Below are positions 26,822 through 35,588 of a stretch of 64,000 nt of DNA, piece after piece. This DNA is from Lachnoclostridium sp. UBA1308 (GTDB lineage Bacteria; Bacillota; Clostridia; Lachnospirales; Lachnospiraceae): contig DBTU01000019.1 of assembly GCA_002307215.1 (NCBI GenBank), positions 124,001-188,000 of the forward strand. The letters run 5' to 3'. The position numbers and the translations under genes are program-made. The notes under the pieces are model-generated. The model worked only from the letters and a program-made list of their open reading frames with translations. It made no database searches and was not told the origin of the DNA. Positions within the stretch are counted from its first letter, which is position 1, and each line of letters opens with the position of its first letter.

Positions 26822-27727
26822 CTAATAATTCAAGAATATGCTTATAAATATAGTAGCCGTAATACTTCCCATAATTATCATAAAATTATTGATAGAGCAG
26901 ATAAATGTAACAGCTTTTTCCTGCTTAATCAAGAAAACATTTATATTTTTTTGTATAAAGTAAATTGATAGTAAGGAAAGTAGACAAACCGGTGACAGAA
27001 TTTCAAATACAACCATTATTATCATAGAAGCAAAGGGAAGATAATTTAGTAGTGTAAATAGTATCAGAGATTTTTTCCTAATATAATACGGTAATGTATA
27101 TCTATTAACGGCAATATCCTTATCCAAATCACAGATATTATTCGCCAACATGATATTCGCAGTCACACAAAAAGGTACTACGGATAAAAGGATTAATCTT
27201 AAAATCGGTTCTACCTTAAGTTCCAAAGATATCACTTCCAAACTCAAGTGATAAGTCAAATAGGTTCCTGCCGGAGAATTAATATACATCAAGAGAAAAG
27301 GAATCATGATTCCATAAAAAAAGCCCGATAAGACCTCTCCATATGGTTGCCTCGATATGGGTTGCGGCCCATATGTGTAGAAAACCCCGCATAAAAAACA
27401 CAAACCACCGGCTAAAAGAATTACGATATCAGAAAGATATACTAAATACAATCCAAGTATTGTACTGATTCCAAGTAGGCACAAAATAATTTGTAGTGCT
27501 GTCTTCCTACTAAATTCTAAAATCTGATCATTTGTCTTAGAATCAATGTAGTTATTGATAGCGGTTGTTACCAAATCAAACAGAAACATCGAGGCAAAGA
27601 AAATCAGTGTCAGCTTCCAATCAATTGTTTGTTTCTGATACAACAAAAACGCAATTGTATAAGCGAAAGTGAAGGTACTAGTAATCTTTGTTTTTATTTC
27701 TACATAGTGCAAGAATCTTTTCAGCAA
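26822..27727 (-). CDS. UbiA/MenA-family prenyltransferase (DmkA-like)
   Basis: A 301-residue integral membrane prenyltransferase with about eight to nine hydrophobic segments. The two Asp motifs that bind Mg-diphosphate are visible: NNYIDSKTND (about 63-72) and NNICDLDKDIAVNR. MenA attaches a polyprenyl chain to 1,4-dihydroxy-2-naphthoate. It is the last gene of a four-gene set with a polyprenyl synthase, a lipoprotein and a type II NADH dehydrogenase, matching the demethylmenaquinone branch (DmkA/DmkB/Ndh2) of the Listeria extracellular electron transfer locus. No enzyme for naphthoate synthesis is in the window, so the ring may come from elsewhere in the genome or from outside the cell. Confidence 0.85.
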   Translation of the reverse strand: MLKRFLHYVEIKTKITSTFTFAYTIAFLLYQKQTIDWKLTLIFFASMFLFDLVTTAINNYIDSKTNDQILEFSRKTALQIILCLLGISTILGLYLVYLSDIVILLAGGLCFLCGVFYTYGPQPISRQPYGEVLSGFFYGIMIPFLLMYINSPAGTYLTYHLSLEVISLELKVEPILRLILLSVVPFCVTANIMLANNICDLDKDIAVNRYTLPYYIRKKSLILFTLLNYLPFASMIIMVVFEILSPVCLLSLLSIYFIQKNINVFLIKQEKAVTFICSINNFMIIMGSITATIFISIFLNY

Positions 27728-27872
27728 TATTTACACATCCAATCTGACGAACAAGAAAAGGGGTTAAAACCAAACTTATGATTTACCCCCTTAACATTCT
27801 TGTTTCTATTCACCATAACAAACTGTCATTTTAGCTTACCATAGAATAATATGGTATTGCAAAACTATACTA

Positions 27873-28472
27873 CTACTTTTTTAACTCCTGTGTTCCTGTA
27901 ACTTTACTGGTCTCATCCATTTTGAAGGTGTTCTGAGCTTCTTCTGTCGTAAAGTAAACATTACCATCCACTGTTGCATCAATTAATTGAAAATCAGCTG
28001 CCGACACATATAAATCACCTATAAAGGCGCCGTGCTGGATACTGGCTTCCGGGCTGGTAACCGTTAACTTAGGTGCCGTCAATATATATCTTGCTGTGAT
28101 AGTTCGGTCTTCATCCTGAGCATACAGAGCAACTTTTCGTTCAATGATATCATTACCGTCATCATCTTTCTTGCCGTTTTTAAATTCTCCCTCCAGAAGT
28201 AAATCTTTATCAATTGTCAAATCCTTTGTAATTGCGATAATCCATGTACCCTTAGCGCTAATCGCATTCAAAAAAGCATCTTCCGTATCAACTATAGACG
28301 CTGTCGTTACTACATCAGGCGTTACACTTCCGGTTACACTTCCGGTCACACTTTCGGTCACACTGGGAGTCACACTTCCTGCTTCATCATCTGTAGTTCC
28401 TGCCTTTTTGGTGCATCCCGTTAACAATACCAGCATTAACATTAATATTAATAATGTAATTTTTACTTTCAT
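27873..28472 (-). CDS. Small lipoprotein of the electron-transfer-like operon
   Basis: A 199-residue predicted lipoprotein: signal peptide with lipobox LLTGC (Cys 20), then a Ser-Val-Thr repeat linker (about 33-60, units SVTESVTGSVTG), then a domain of regular short beta strands (about 65-195, for example HGAFIGDLYVSAADFQLIDA) resembling a small beta-helix or polymer-forming fold. I know no named family. It lies between the polyprenyl synthase and prenyltransferase genes in the same direction, so an envelope role linked to them is likely. It lacks the DGxSGAT-like flavinylation motif expected of PplA- or RnfG-type FMN carriers. Confidence 0.75.
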   Translation of the reverse strand: MKVKITLLILMLMLVLLTGCTKKAGTTDDEAGSVTPSVTESVTGSVTGSVTPDVVTTASIVDTEDAFLNAISAKGTWIIAITKDLTIDKDLLLEGEFKNGKKDDDGNDIIERKVALYAQDEDRTITARYILTAPKLTVTSPEASIQHGAFIGDLYVSAADFQLIDATVDGNVYFTTEEAQNTFKMDETSKVTGTQELKK

Positions 28473-28585
28473 TTTTGATCCGCCTTTCCTTCATTTATTT
28501 AATAAAATTATTCGTTTTATTCGTTATATTATTTCCATAATGGGAAAATAAATGCATTCAATATCATCAATAATACAAAAAGATA

Positions 28586-29578
28586 CTAAAAATTTGTTAA
28601 TGATAATCTTGCCACTTGATTTAATACCGAAATCAGCTTTTCTTTTTTATTTTCAGTAATATCAAGATAGCTAATGAGGTGAAGTGCCTTACTGTAATAA
28701 CTCTGAACCATCCTGCGGGTGAAAAACAATCCACCGCTCCTTGATACTGCATCGTTTATTTCACTTCTTGAAAGTTCGGAACGGATAGCTTTATCCTTAA
28801 AACCTGCAATCTCATGAAGTGCATGAATTAATGGAAGTGTAATTACACCCTGTTCATAATCAGATTGAACCGATTTCATAGCTACAGTTTCAGTCGTTTC
28901 AAAATCAAGACAATCATCCGTGAGCTGAAATATGATACCGAGGATGTAGCCCAGCTTCTTATATTGTATAAGTTCTTTCTCATTACTTCCCGAAAAATAT
29001 GCTCCTGCATAAAATGCTGCATCAAACAAAGCGGCAGTTTTACCTGAGATGATTTTAAAGTATTGATACATGGATATGTCCAAATTACCATTATTAATAT
29101 GCTGAGTTAATTCCCCAATGCAAACCTTGCTCATATAATCCGGAAAGTTAATGGACAAATAATCCTCTTTATTTGAGATGGATGCGGCCATCTTTAGGGA
29201 TGCGCAAAGAAGATAATCGCCGCAGATAACAGCGGTTTTTTTTCCATATTTCTTTTGAAGCGTGATACTTCCTCTTCGAAGATCCGCATTATCAATAACA
29301 TCATCATGGACGAGTGTTGCAAGATGTAAGATCTCTAGGGCCGCCGCAAGCGTGATTGCATTTGGATGAATATTTCCTTGCTTGTCCTCGGCACAGATAA
29401 TCAAAGACTTTGCGCGAATAAATTTACTCTTAGAGGACACTAAATGGTTTGTGTACTTTCGTATAATAATTGGTGCTTTGGTTAACGTATGATCTACTTT
29501 GGTATGCACTAGCTCAATTGCCTCCTCATACGAAATATCTTTGGTAGGTTCGTCGGTTTTCACGCTTTTTTCAATCAT
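28586..29578 (-). CDS. Trans-polyprenyl diphosphate synthase (DmkB/HepT-like)
   Basis: A 330-residue all-alpha prenyl synthase that elongates farnesyl diphosphate with isopentenyl diphosphate to make the quinone side chain. The first Asp-rich motif is LVHDDVIDNADLRRG (about 90-104), and the second is QLTDDCLDFE (about 215-224). Residues before the first motif include small side chains, consistent with a long product. The gene overlaps the end of the NADH dehydrogenase gene by 8 nt, strong evidence for cotranscription and translational coupling. Confidence 0.93.
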   Translation of the reverse strand: MIEKSVKTDEPTKDISYEEAIELVHTKVDHTLTKAPIIIRKYTNHLVSSKSKFIRAKSLIICAEDKQGNIHPNAITLAAALEILHLATLVHDDVIDNADLRRGSITLQKKYGKKTAVICGDYLLCASLKMAASISNKEDYLSINFPDYMSKVCIGELTQHINNGNLDISMYQYFKIISGKTAALFDAAFYAGAYFSGSNEKELIQYKKLGYILGIIFQLTDDCLDFETTETVAMKSVQSDYEQGVITLPLIHALHEIAGFKDKAIRSELSRSEINDAVSRSGGLFFTRRMVQSYYSKALHLISYLDITENKKEKLISVLNQVARLSLTNF

Positions 29579-31529
29579 TATAAATATACAACTTTCTTAC
29601 AAACGGAAGTCTCTTCCAGTATTTTTTTATTCTCGGCAGAGCATAGTAATCAAGTCCAAAGGTTCTTCCTGCTCCGATTAACACTGCGATTCCGGCAAAT
29701 ACCATCCAGAAAGTACTCAAATACAAACCTGTTGTACATACGAACATAAACTGTAATATCAGTGAGAAACCGGCCGAAAGAGATGTAAACAATCCTCCCA
29801 TCAGTGCCAGACCGATTGCTATTTCAGCCAAAACGATGAAAACTTGCATAGCAATCTGAACGTTTCCATTCGGTAAGATCAAATGATCCGTAAACCAGTT
29901 CATTAAGGGTACGTTCAAACGGAACGCATAGTCACTCAATGTTGAATCAGCCATTGCTTTCCCGCTTACAAATATGACCTTAAACAGACCTAAAAAATCA
30001 AAATTCAGAAGTATAGTTCCAACATAATCAGCAGTGCCATTTTCTACAGTTGCTGAGGAAACCGTATCAGCTACCGTAGGAATTGATGCGTTTAGAATAC
30101 TGTCATACCATGCGTTGGCACCACCAAAGAATTCTGATAGCTTCGGTGCTATAAACCAACCTTCAACAATCTTCATGATTCCTTCAAACAGCCATACCGC
30201 TCCAAGCCAAATGCGTAAGGTTACTAACAAAAAACTTGGTGTCCGATTAGAGAAATGCCCACCAACAAAGCTTCTGCAGTTTCTTATTGTGAAAAATTCA
30301 TGCTTGATATAACTAAATACTTTATTCCATCCAAGAACTTGAATAAAATAAATAATATTAATAAAGTGCTTTGCAAACATTGCAAAAAATGACGGGAGAC
30401 TAAAAAAATGATTTGGTAACCCCACATAAGCAACTCCATAGCGCCCGCCTATGCTGACCATTACGCCATGGAATGCAGGCTTATATACTTCCATCTCACC
30501 CTTCGAGATAACTGCACAGATAACGTTTTCAGCCACTACATCAGCGGATTGTTCACAGTTTTCAACCATCTGTGGAACCGGGTGCTCTTCACCTTTTGGA
30601 ATATAATACATATTATCTCCGGCAACGAATACATTATCCGCTTTTGTCGATCGAAGATAGGAATCCACCTGAATACGTCCGCCGCGGGTTATCTCAAGTT
30701 CACCTGCTGATTCCTTCACAATATTTGTACTTTGGATACCTGCTGCCCAAATTACAGTACCTGTGGGTTTTTTAACTATTTTCTCATCTATCTTCAGTTC
30801 AATATAATCATTTCCGATACTTGAAACCATAGTTTGCATGAGCAACTGAACGCTCATCTTTTCAAGACGCTTTGCTACCTTTTCTGATAGTTTTTCCGGC
30901 AGATTAGGAATTGGCCTACTTAAACCATCAACATTTACAAGCGTTACATCACTTTTTTCAATATCAAATTTTTCACACAGAATTGGAACATATTCCGCCA
31001 ATTCCCCAATCATTTCTATCCCGGTGAAACCTGCCCCGACAACATAGAAGGTTAGCAACCTCTTTCTTTCTGAATCATCTGTCGTGCAGGAGGCTTTGCG
31101 AAATTCAGATTGAATATGGTCCTTTAAAATGATTGCATCCTCATAAGACCAAAGCGTATGAGAATATTCTTCTGCACCTTTCACCCCGTAAAATTCCGGC
31201 TTTGAACCGGCAGCTATCACCAAATAATCATAAGGATATATCTCCTTTTGTCCAACTACATTTTTTCCTTTATAATCGATAGAATTTACTGTATCTAATT
31301 TAACTTCAACCTTCCTACCGGCAAAAACCTTTTTTAGGCTTATTCTAATACTATCTTCATCCACACGGTCGGCCGCTACTTCATGAAGTTCTGTGAGCAT
31401 TGTATGAAAAGGTTTTTTATCTATAATAGTGATAGAAATGTCACTATGTTTTTTTAATCCTTTTGCCAACTTTTTTGCTGTCAAAATTCCAGCATACCCT
31501 GCGCCAATAATTATAATTTTCTTTGCCAT
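29571..31529 (-). CDS. ndh2: Type II NADH dehydrogenase with C-terminal DoxX-like membrane domain
   Basis: A 652-residue protein. The N-terminal 400 residues are a single-subunit NADH:quinone oxidoreductase: FAD site IIIIGAGYAGILTAKKL at the start, NAD site YVVGAGFTGIEMIGELAE (about 170-187), and VFVAGDNMYY before the membrane-binding part. Normal NDH-2 ends near 400-430; here about 230 more residues carry four or so hydrophobic segments (LRIWLGAVWLFEGIMKI and following) like DoxX. This layout is that of Ndh2 in the Listeria extracellular electron transfer pathway. The ATG at 31529 is chosen; an in-frame GTG at 31553 has no ribosome site. First gene of the operon. Confidence 0.93.
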   Translation of the reverse strand: MAKKIIIIGAGYAGILTAKKLAKGLKKHSDISITIIDKKPFHTMLTELHEVAADRVDEDSIRISLKKVFAGRKVEVKLDTVNSIDYKGKNVVGQKEIYPYDYLVIAAGSKPEFYGVKGAEEYSHTLWSYEDAIILKDHIQSEFRKASCTTDDSERKRLLTFYVVGAGFTGIEMIGELAEYVPILCEKFDIEKSDVTLVNVDGLSRPIPNLPEKLSEKVAKRLEKMSVQLLMQTMVSSIGNDYIELKIDEKIVKKPTGTVIWAAGIQSTNIVKESAGELEITRGGRIQVDSYLRSTKADNVFVAGDNMYYIPKGEEHPVPQMVENCEQSADVVAENVICAVISKGEMEVYKPAFHGVMVSIGGRYGVAYVGLPNHFFSLPSFFAMFAKHFINIIYFIQVLGWNKVFSYIKHEFFTIRNCRSFVGGHFSNRTPSFLLVTLRIWLGAVWLFEGIMKIVEGWFIAPKLSEFFGGANAWYDSILNASIPTVADTVSSATVENGTADYVGTILLNFDFLGLFKVIFVSGKAMADSTLSDYAFRLNVPLMNWFTDHLILPNGNVQIAMQVFIVLAEIAIGLALMGGLFTSLSAGFSLILQFMFVCTTGLYLSTFWMVFAGIAVLIGAGRTFGLDYYALPRIKKYWKRLPFVRKLYIYND

Positions 31530-31570
31530 AGCCGATGATTGCCTTTCTTTCACGATCCGTATTTTACTCG

Positions 31571-31593
31571 CTAGTTAATATATTTATAACTAG
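31571..31593. promoter_or_regulatory. Operator-like palindrome upstream of ndh2
   Basis: Perfect 7-bp arms CTAGTTA and TAACTAG separated by 9 bp, lying 42 nt upstream of the ndh2 start and just after a TATACT (-10-like, 31597-31592) read on the minus strand. Suitable for a dimeric repressor; it does not match the Rex consensus. Confidence 0.45.
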
Positions 31594-31669
31594 TATATCA
31601 ATTTATATGCAATTTCATGTAGCAGATAACATTTCCATATTAAGGATATGATTTTTTAAGTATGAACAT

Positions 31670-31685
31670 TATGGTATATACCATA
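31670..31685. promoter_or_regulatory. 16-bp perfect palindrome between ndh2 and the EIIC gene
   Basis: TATGGTATATACCATA is fully self-complementary. It sits midway in the divergent gap, 294 nt before the EIIC start, and could be an operator for either gene. Confidence 0.35.
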
Positions 31686-31739
31686 GCCGGTTTGCACAGT
31701 AATCCCAGTTTGCCTTCTTTCACTTTACTACAACACCTT

Positions 31740-31856
31740 TTATGATTTATCACTCAGGATATCCTTTGCTGCCTTAGCCATCTTCCATGCTGCCTTTCCA
31801 AACGCAACAACTATCAGTGGGGATATCGCAGCAGTGAAATCGTTTCTGACTATTCA
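31740..31856 (-). pseudogene. Possible glycerate-2-kinase remnant
   Basis: On the minus strand, 38 residues ending at a TAA read PLIVVAFGKAAWKMAKAAKD, resembling the N-terminal GKA motif of type 2 glycerate kinases (GckA/TtuD). There is no start codon and no continuation, so it is a decayed fragment. The rest of the 31554-31978 gap contains the two palindromes described separately. Confidence 0.35.
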
Positions 31857-31978
31857 ATTCACAAACTTTCCTAAATCATCAGGAATTTCGTTTTCATTGT
31901 AGTCATAAAGGTATAATTATGATATTATTTTCAAATGAAATCTTATTTGCAATAGTGATTGACAGAAATGGAGAATAT

Positions 31979-33094
31979 ATGGGTATTACAAGAGAACAAC
32001 ACGAGAAAAACTTCTTCAATAAAAGCATAGATACTATATCCGGCATCTTTCTGCCTATTATAAATGTACTCACGGCTGCAGCACTACTGAAAGGTATTCT
32101 TATCCTGATAACGAATTTGGGATGGATAGATAAATCAGATGGCGCATATCAGATTCTTTTCGCAGCCTCTGACGGATTTTTTTACTTTTTACCGATTTTT
32201 CTGGCTTACTCAGCGGCACATAAACTAAAAGCAGATGTGTTCACTTCTGTGTTGATTGCGGCGGCTTTGGTATATCCTGATATTACGACTTTATTGAACA
32301 GCGGAACCGGAACAGACTTTTTTGGTTTGCCGGTTCGGTCATTAAATTATCCTTCCAGTGTTATCCCCATCATTCTTGCAGTAGCTCTATTGCATTTTGT
32401 GGAAATTCCTTTGGATAAATATATTCCAAAGACAATCAAGGGATTTTTAAAGCCATTGATTGCCGTGATTATCGTCGTACCTATCACCTTTCTCCTTTTT
32501 GGGCCGATTGGCGATCTACTCGGAGATACAATTGCAGGTGCTTATTCTGTGATTTATAACTTCAGTCCTGTCCTGGCGGGTGCAGTTTTTGGTTTTATCT
32601 GGCAGCCCTCCGTGATCTTTGGCTGTCATTGGGGAATGGTTCCGGCCATAATCAATAATATCAATACGGTTGGAGTAGATTCTTTCCTCCCCCTGGTGGG
32701 ACCTGCAGTTATGGGTCAGGCAGGTGCTGCGCTGGCCGTCAGCTTTATGACAAAAAGCAAAAAGTTGAAAGCAGTTGCTCTGTCGGGTTCCTTTGCGGCG
32801 ATCCTTGGGGTAACAGAACCGGTATTGTATGGAATCACCGTACCTTTGAAACGTCCTATGCTGGCGGCCTGTATTGCCGGTTCCATTGGTGGAGCAATTG
32901 TAGGAACCTCACACGCCGGAGCTGTAGCATTTGCCTTTCCTTCCATGGCTTCCTTAGTCGTATATCTGGGAGAGGGCTTCTGGACCTTCCTATTTGCAAT
33001 GATTTCAGCCTTTATTATAAGTTTTATACTAACCTTTATTTTCCGCTTCAATGAGCAGGTATATGATCATAACATAGAAAGCAGCAGTCTTTGA
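31979..33094 (+). CDS. PTS EIIC (glucose/beta-glucoside superfamily), lone membrane subunit
   Basis: A 371-residue EIIC with ten or so hydrophobic segments. Conserved elements are IFLPIINVLTAAALLKGI, HWGMVPAIINNI, and the GITEP-like substrate loop GVTEPVLYGITVPLKRP (about 277-294). It would translocate a glucoside with phosphorylation, but the gene encodes neither the N-terminal EIIB Cys domain nor EIIA, and no such genes are adjacent; it must borrow them or has changed role. The ATG at 31979 with GGAG 5 nt upstream is preferred over an earlier ATG at 31919. Its 3' end overlaps recQ by 28 nt, convergently. Confidence 0.88.
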   Translation: MGITREQHEKNFFNKSIDTISGIFLPIINVLTAAALLKGILILITNLGWIDKSDGAYQILFAASDGFFYFLPIFLAYSAAHKLKADVFTSVLIAAALVYPDITTLLNSGTGTDFFGLPVRSLNYPSSVIPIILAVALLHFVEIPLDKYIPKTIKGFLKPLIAVIIVVPITFLLFGPIGDLLGDTIAGAYSVIYNFSPVLAGAVFGFIWQPSVIFGCHWGMVPAIINNINTVGVDSFLPLVGPAVMGQAGAALAVSFMTKSKKLKAVALSGSFAAILGVTEPVLYGITVPLKRPMLAACIAGSIGGAIVGTSHAGAVAFAFPSMASLVVYLGEGFWTFLFAMISAFIISFILTFIFRFNEQVYDHNIESSSL

Positions 33095-35355
33095 GCTTCT
33101 TCATTATACATCAGCACCTCATATTCATTTCCTTTTTCACTCGTACGCATGGAAATTGAGATTCCCATTTGAAGTCCCATTTCCGCCGCGGTTGTCATAT
33201 TTCTATGTAGAGATGTGTTATAGGCCTCTGTAATATACCCTTCATCCATCAAACGTGCGGTCAAATGAATTCCGGTCAGCCTTTTCATTTGCTGTTCATC
33301 CCGTAAGTTATTTACTTGTTCCACAAATTGGCTGAGAGTAACTGATTCCATGAATTCAAAGGTTTGTCTCATTTCATCGGTCAAAACGAATTCTGACTTT
33401 TCGCTTTTTGTCTTATCGTTCTTTGCCTTTACGCCTTTTGCCTTTAGATTTTGTTTAGGTTTCCCTTCACCCTGTATAGTTCCATAACTTATTCCCTCTT
33501 TATTACCGTTCGTGAATTCCAGTATTGCATCCATGAAATACTGCCCGTATTTTTCATATTTGTTTTCACCTACACCGGAAACCATCAGCATTTCCTTTCG
33601 ATCATAAGGCAGCCTAATACACATATCTGTCAGTGTTTTATCAGAGAAAATGATATATGGCGGCATTCCTTCCTCTCTTGCCAGACGAATTCGCACCTGC
33701 CGCAGTACTTCGAACAAGTCATAACCACGCGAGGTTAATAATTCAGACTTTCGCTTCACTCTGCTTGTATCGGTATCCTGTATTATGGTATTTCTTTTTA
33801 TAAGTTTCATGATAACTCTTTTCTTACCCGATACAATCGCATCCGCAGATTTCTCGACTTTCACAATCGAATATTTGTCGTTTGTGAGATACAACGCTCC
33901 ATCAACCACCAATTGATTCATGACATGTTTAAGCTGATGTTCACTCATCGAAGTTTGCTTTCCATAGAAAGCGCTGTTAATCATATTATTTACAGTAAGC
34001 TTCGCAATTCTTCTACCGATAAGCGCAGCAATTATTACATTCATGCCAAATCTTTGGCCACATTCTCTTACACATCCAATGATGTCTTTGCTAACCTCGG
34101 TCACATCTATCTCATCGAATTCTGCCATACAATTGGAGCAATTATCGCAGTGACTTTCTCCATGCTGCCCAAAATAACGTAAAATATATTCTCTTAAACA
34201 ATCATTTGTAAAGCAGTAGAAGGTCATTATCTTAAGACGTTCTTCATCGCGCTCCCTGATTAGATCTTTCTGGCTTTCCGTCAGTTCGTCGTTTGAATTC
34301 ACATTTTCGATTAAGAATTGGTTGATTCGTACATCTTTGGCTCCATATAGCAAGATACATTCTGCCGCTTCCCCATCTCGTCCTGCTCTACCTACTTCCT
34401 GATAATAAGCTTCCATGTTCTTTGGCATATTATAATGGATGATATATCTTACGTTCGACTTATCAATCCCCATACCAAATGCATTCGTTGCCACCATAAC
34501 AGACTTTCTATCATAGATGAAATCTTCCTGATTTGCACTGCGTTCCGCATCAGACAATCCTGCATGGTATTTTACTGCAGAAATTCTTCTGCTACCGAGA
34601 AGTTCTTGTAATTCATCTACATTCTTACGTGTTGCACAATAAACAATTCCACACTGCAGCGGGTGTTTATTGATATAATCCACAACCTCGGCATCCTTAT
34701 TCTTCGGTGTGCGTACCTCAAAATACAGGTTCTTTCTATCATATCCCGTAACAACTACCGTTGGTTTCTGAAGTCTTAAAACGCAGATAATATCTTCAAT
34801 AACCTCCTTAGTCGCTGTAGCAGTAAATGCGCTGATTACCGGACGTATCGGTAACTGATCGATTAACCTTATTATCTTTAAGTAACTGGGTCTAAAATCC
34901 TGACCCCACTGTGAAATACAATGAGCTTCATCTATGGTTATCATGCCTATTTTAGCTTGAAGGGCGAAGTCAAGAAACTCTTTCGTCTCCAAACGTTCCG
35001 GAGCCACATAGATCAGTTGGTATCTTCCCTCTTTCGCATACTGTAATGCCAAATCAACCTGTCTGGATGACAAAGAACTATTGATATAGGCCGCGTGAAT
35101 TCCAACTTGGTTCAAAGCCGATACCTGATCCTTCATTAACGAGATCAGCGGTGATACAACGATTGTAATTCCCTCCATGACGAGTGCCGGGACTTGAAAA
35201 CAGATAGATTTACCTGCTCCGGTCGGCATGACGCCGAGGGTATCTGTTCTGGACAGGATGCTCCGAATAAGCTCTTCCTGACCTTCACGAAAATAATCAT
35301 AACCAAAGTATTTTTTTAATATTTCGAACGACTGCACGATATTATTTTGAGGCAT
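33067..35355 (-). CDS. recQ: ATP-dependent DNA helicase RecQ
   Basis: A 762-residue RecQ with full architecture. Walker A is PTGAGKS (about 44-50), the Walker B box is IDEAHCISQWGQDFRPSY, and motif VI is YYQEVGRAGRDGE. The zinc site follows (YCFTNDCLREYIL, CDNCSNC), then RQC winged helix, an HRDC domain (about 520-605), and a C-terminal tail with a Lys-rich linker (about 620-650) and a helical segment. It unwinds recombination and stalled-fork intermediates. AAGGAG is 10 nt before the ATG. Convergent with the EIIC gene. Confidence 0.97.
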   Translation of the reverse strand: MPQNNIVQSFEILKKYFGYDYFREGQEELIRSILSRTDTLGVMPTGAGKSICFQVPALVMEGITIVVSPLISLMKDQVSALNQVGIHAAYINSSLSSRQVDLALQYAKEGRYQLIYVAPERLETKEFLDFALQAKIGMITIDEAHCISQWGQDFRPSYLKIIRLIDQLPIRPVISAFTATATKEVIEDIICVLRLQKPTVVVTGYDRKNLYFEVRTPKNKDAEVVDYINKHPLQCGIVYCATRKNVDELQELLGSRRISAVKYHAGLSDAERSANQEDFIYDRKSVMVATNAFGMGIDKSNVRYIIHYNMPKNMEAYYQEVGRAGRDGEAAECILLYGAKDVRINQFLIENVNSNDELTESQKDLIRERDEERLKIMTFYCFTNDCLREYILRYFGQHGESHCDNCSNCMAEFDEIDVTEVSKDIIGCVRECGQRFGMNVIIAALIGRRIAKLTVNNMINSAFYGKQTSMSEHQLKHVMNQLVVDGALYLTNDKYSIVKVEKSADAIVSGKKRVIMKLIKRNTIIQDTDTSRVKRKSELLTSRGYDLFEVLRQVRIRLAREEGMPPYIIFSDKTLTDMCIRLPYDRKEMLMVSGVGENKYEKYGQYFMDAILEFTNGNKEGISYGTIQGEGKPKQNLKAKGVKAKNDKTKSEKSEFVLTDEMRQTFEFMESVTLSQFVEQVNNLRDEQQMKRLTGIHLTARLMDEGYITEAYNTSLHRNMTTAAEMGLQMGISISMRTSEKGNEYEVLMYNEEAQRLLLSML

Positions 35356-35536
35356 GTATTATATACTCCTTATTTTTATTGCGGGATTATAGAAACACTG
35401 CTTCTATAAGTACTGTTTACGGTTCATTGTTCTCGCATTTTTAATGGACGATTATTCTTGCAAACTGTATGTATATTACTTTTATTATAGCTTTCTTGGT
35501 AACGTTTATCAATCGTTGATTGCATTTAGCGCACGC

Positions 35537-35572
35537 AAAAAGCCTTGTAAATTTTAATTTACAAGGCTTTTT
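35537..35572 (-). terminator. Bidirectional terminator after the Lys/Asp-rich gene
   Basis: Perfect 15-bp stem (AAAAAGCCTTGTAAA and complement) with a 6-nt loop, giving T5 runs on both strands, 17 nt after the minus-strand stop at 35589. Confidence 0.9.
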
Positions 35573-35588
35573 AATTCAATCACTTTGA

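Noticed and set aside
28321..28400. Tandem-looking CACTTCCGGT repeats considered as a regulatory repeat
   Set aside because: They are explained by the Ser-Val-Thr linker coding sequence of the lipoprotein.
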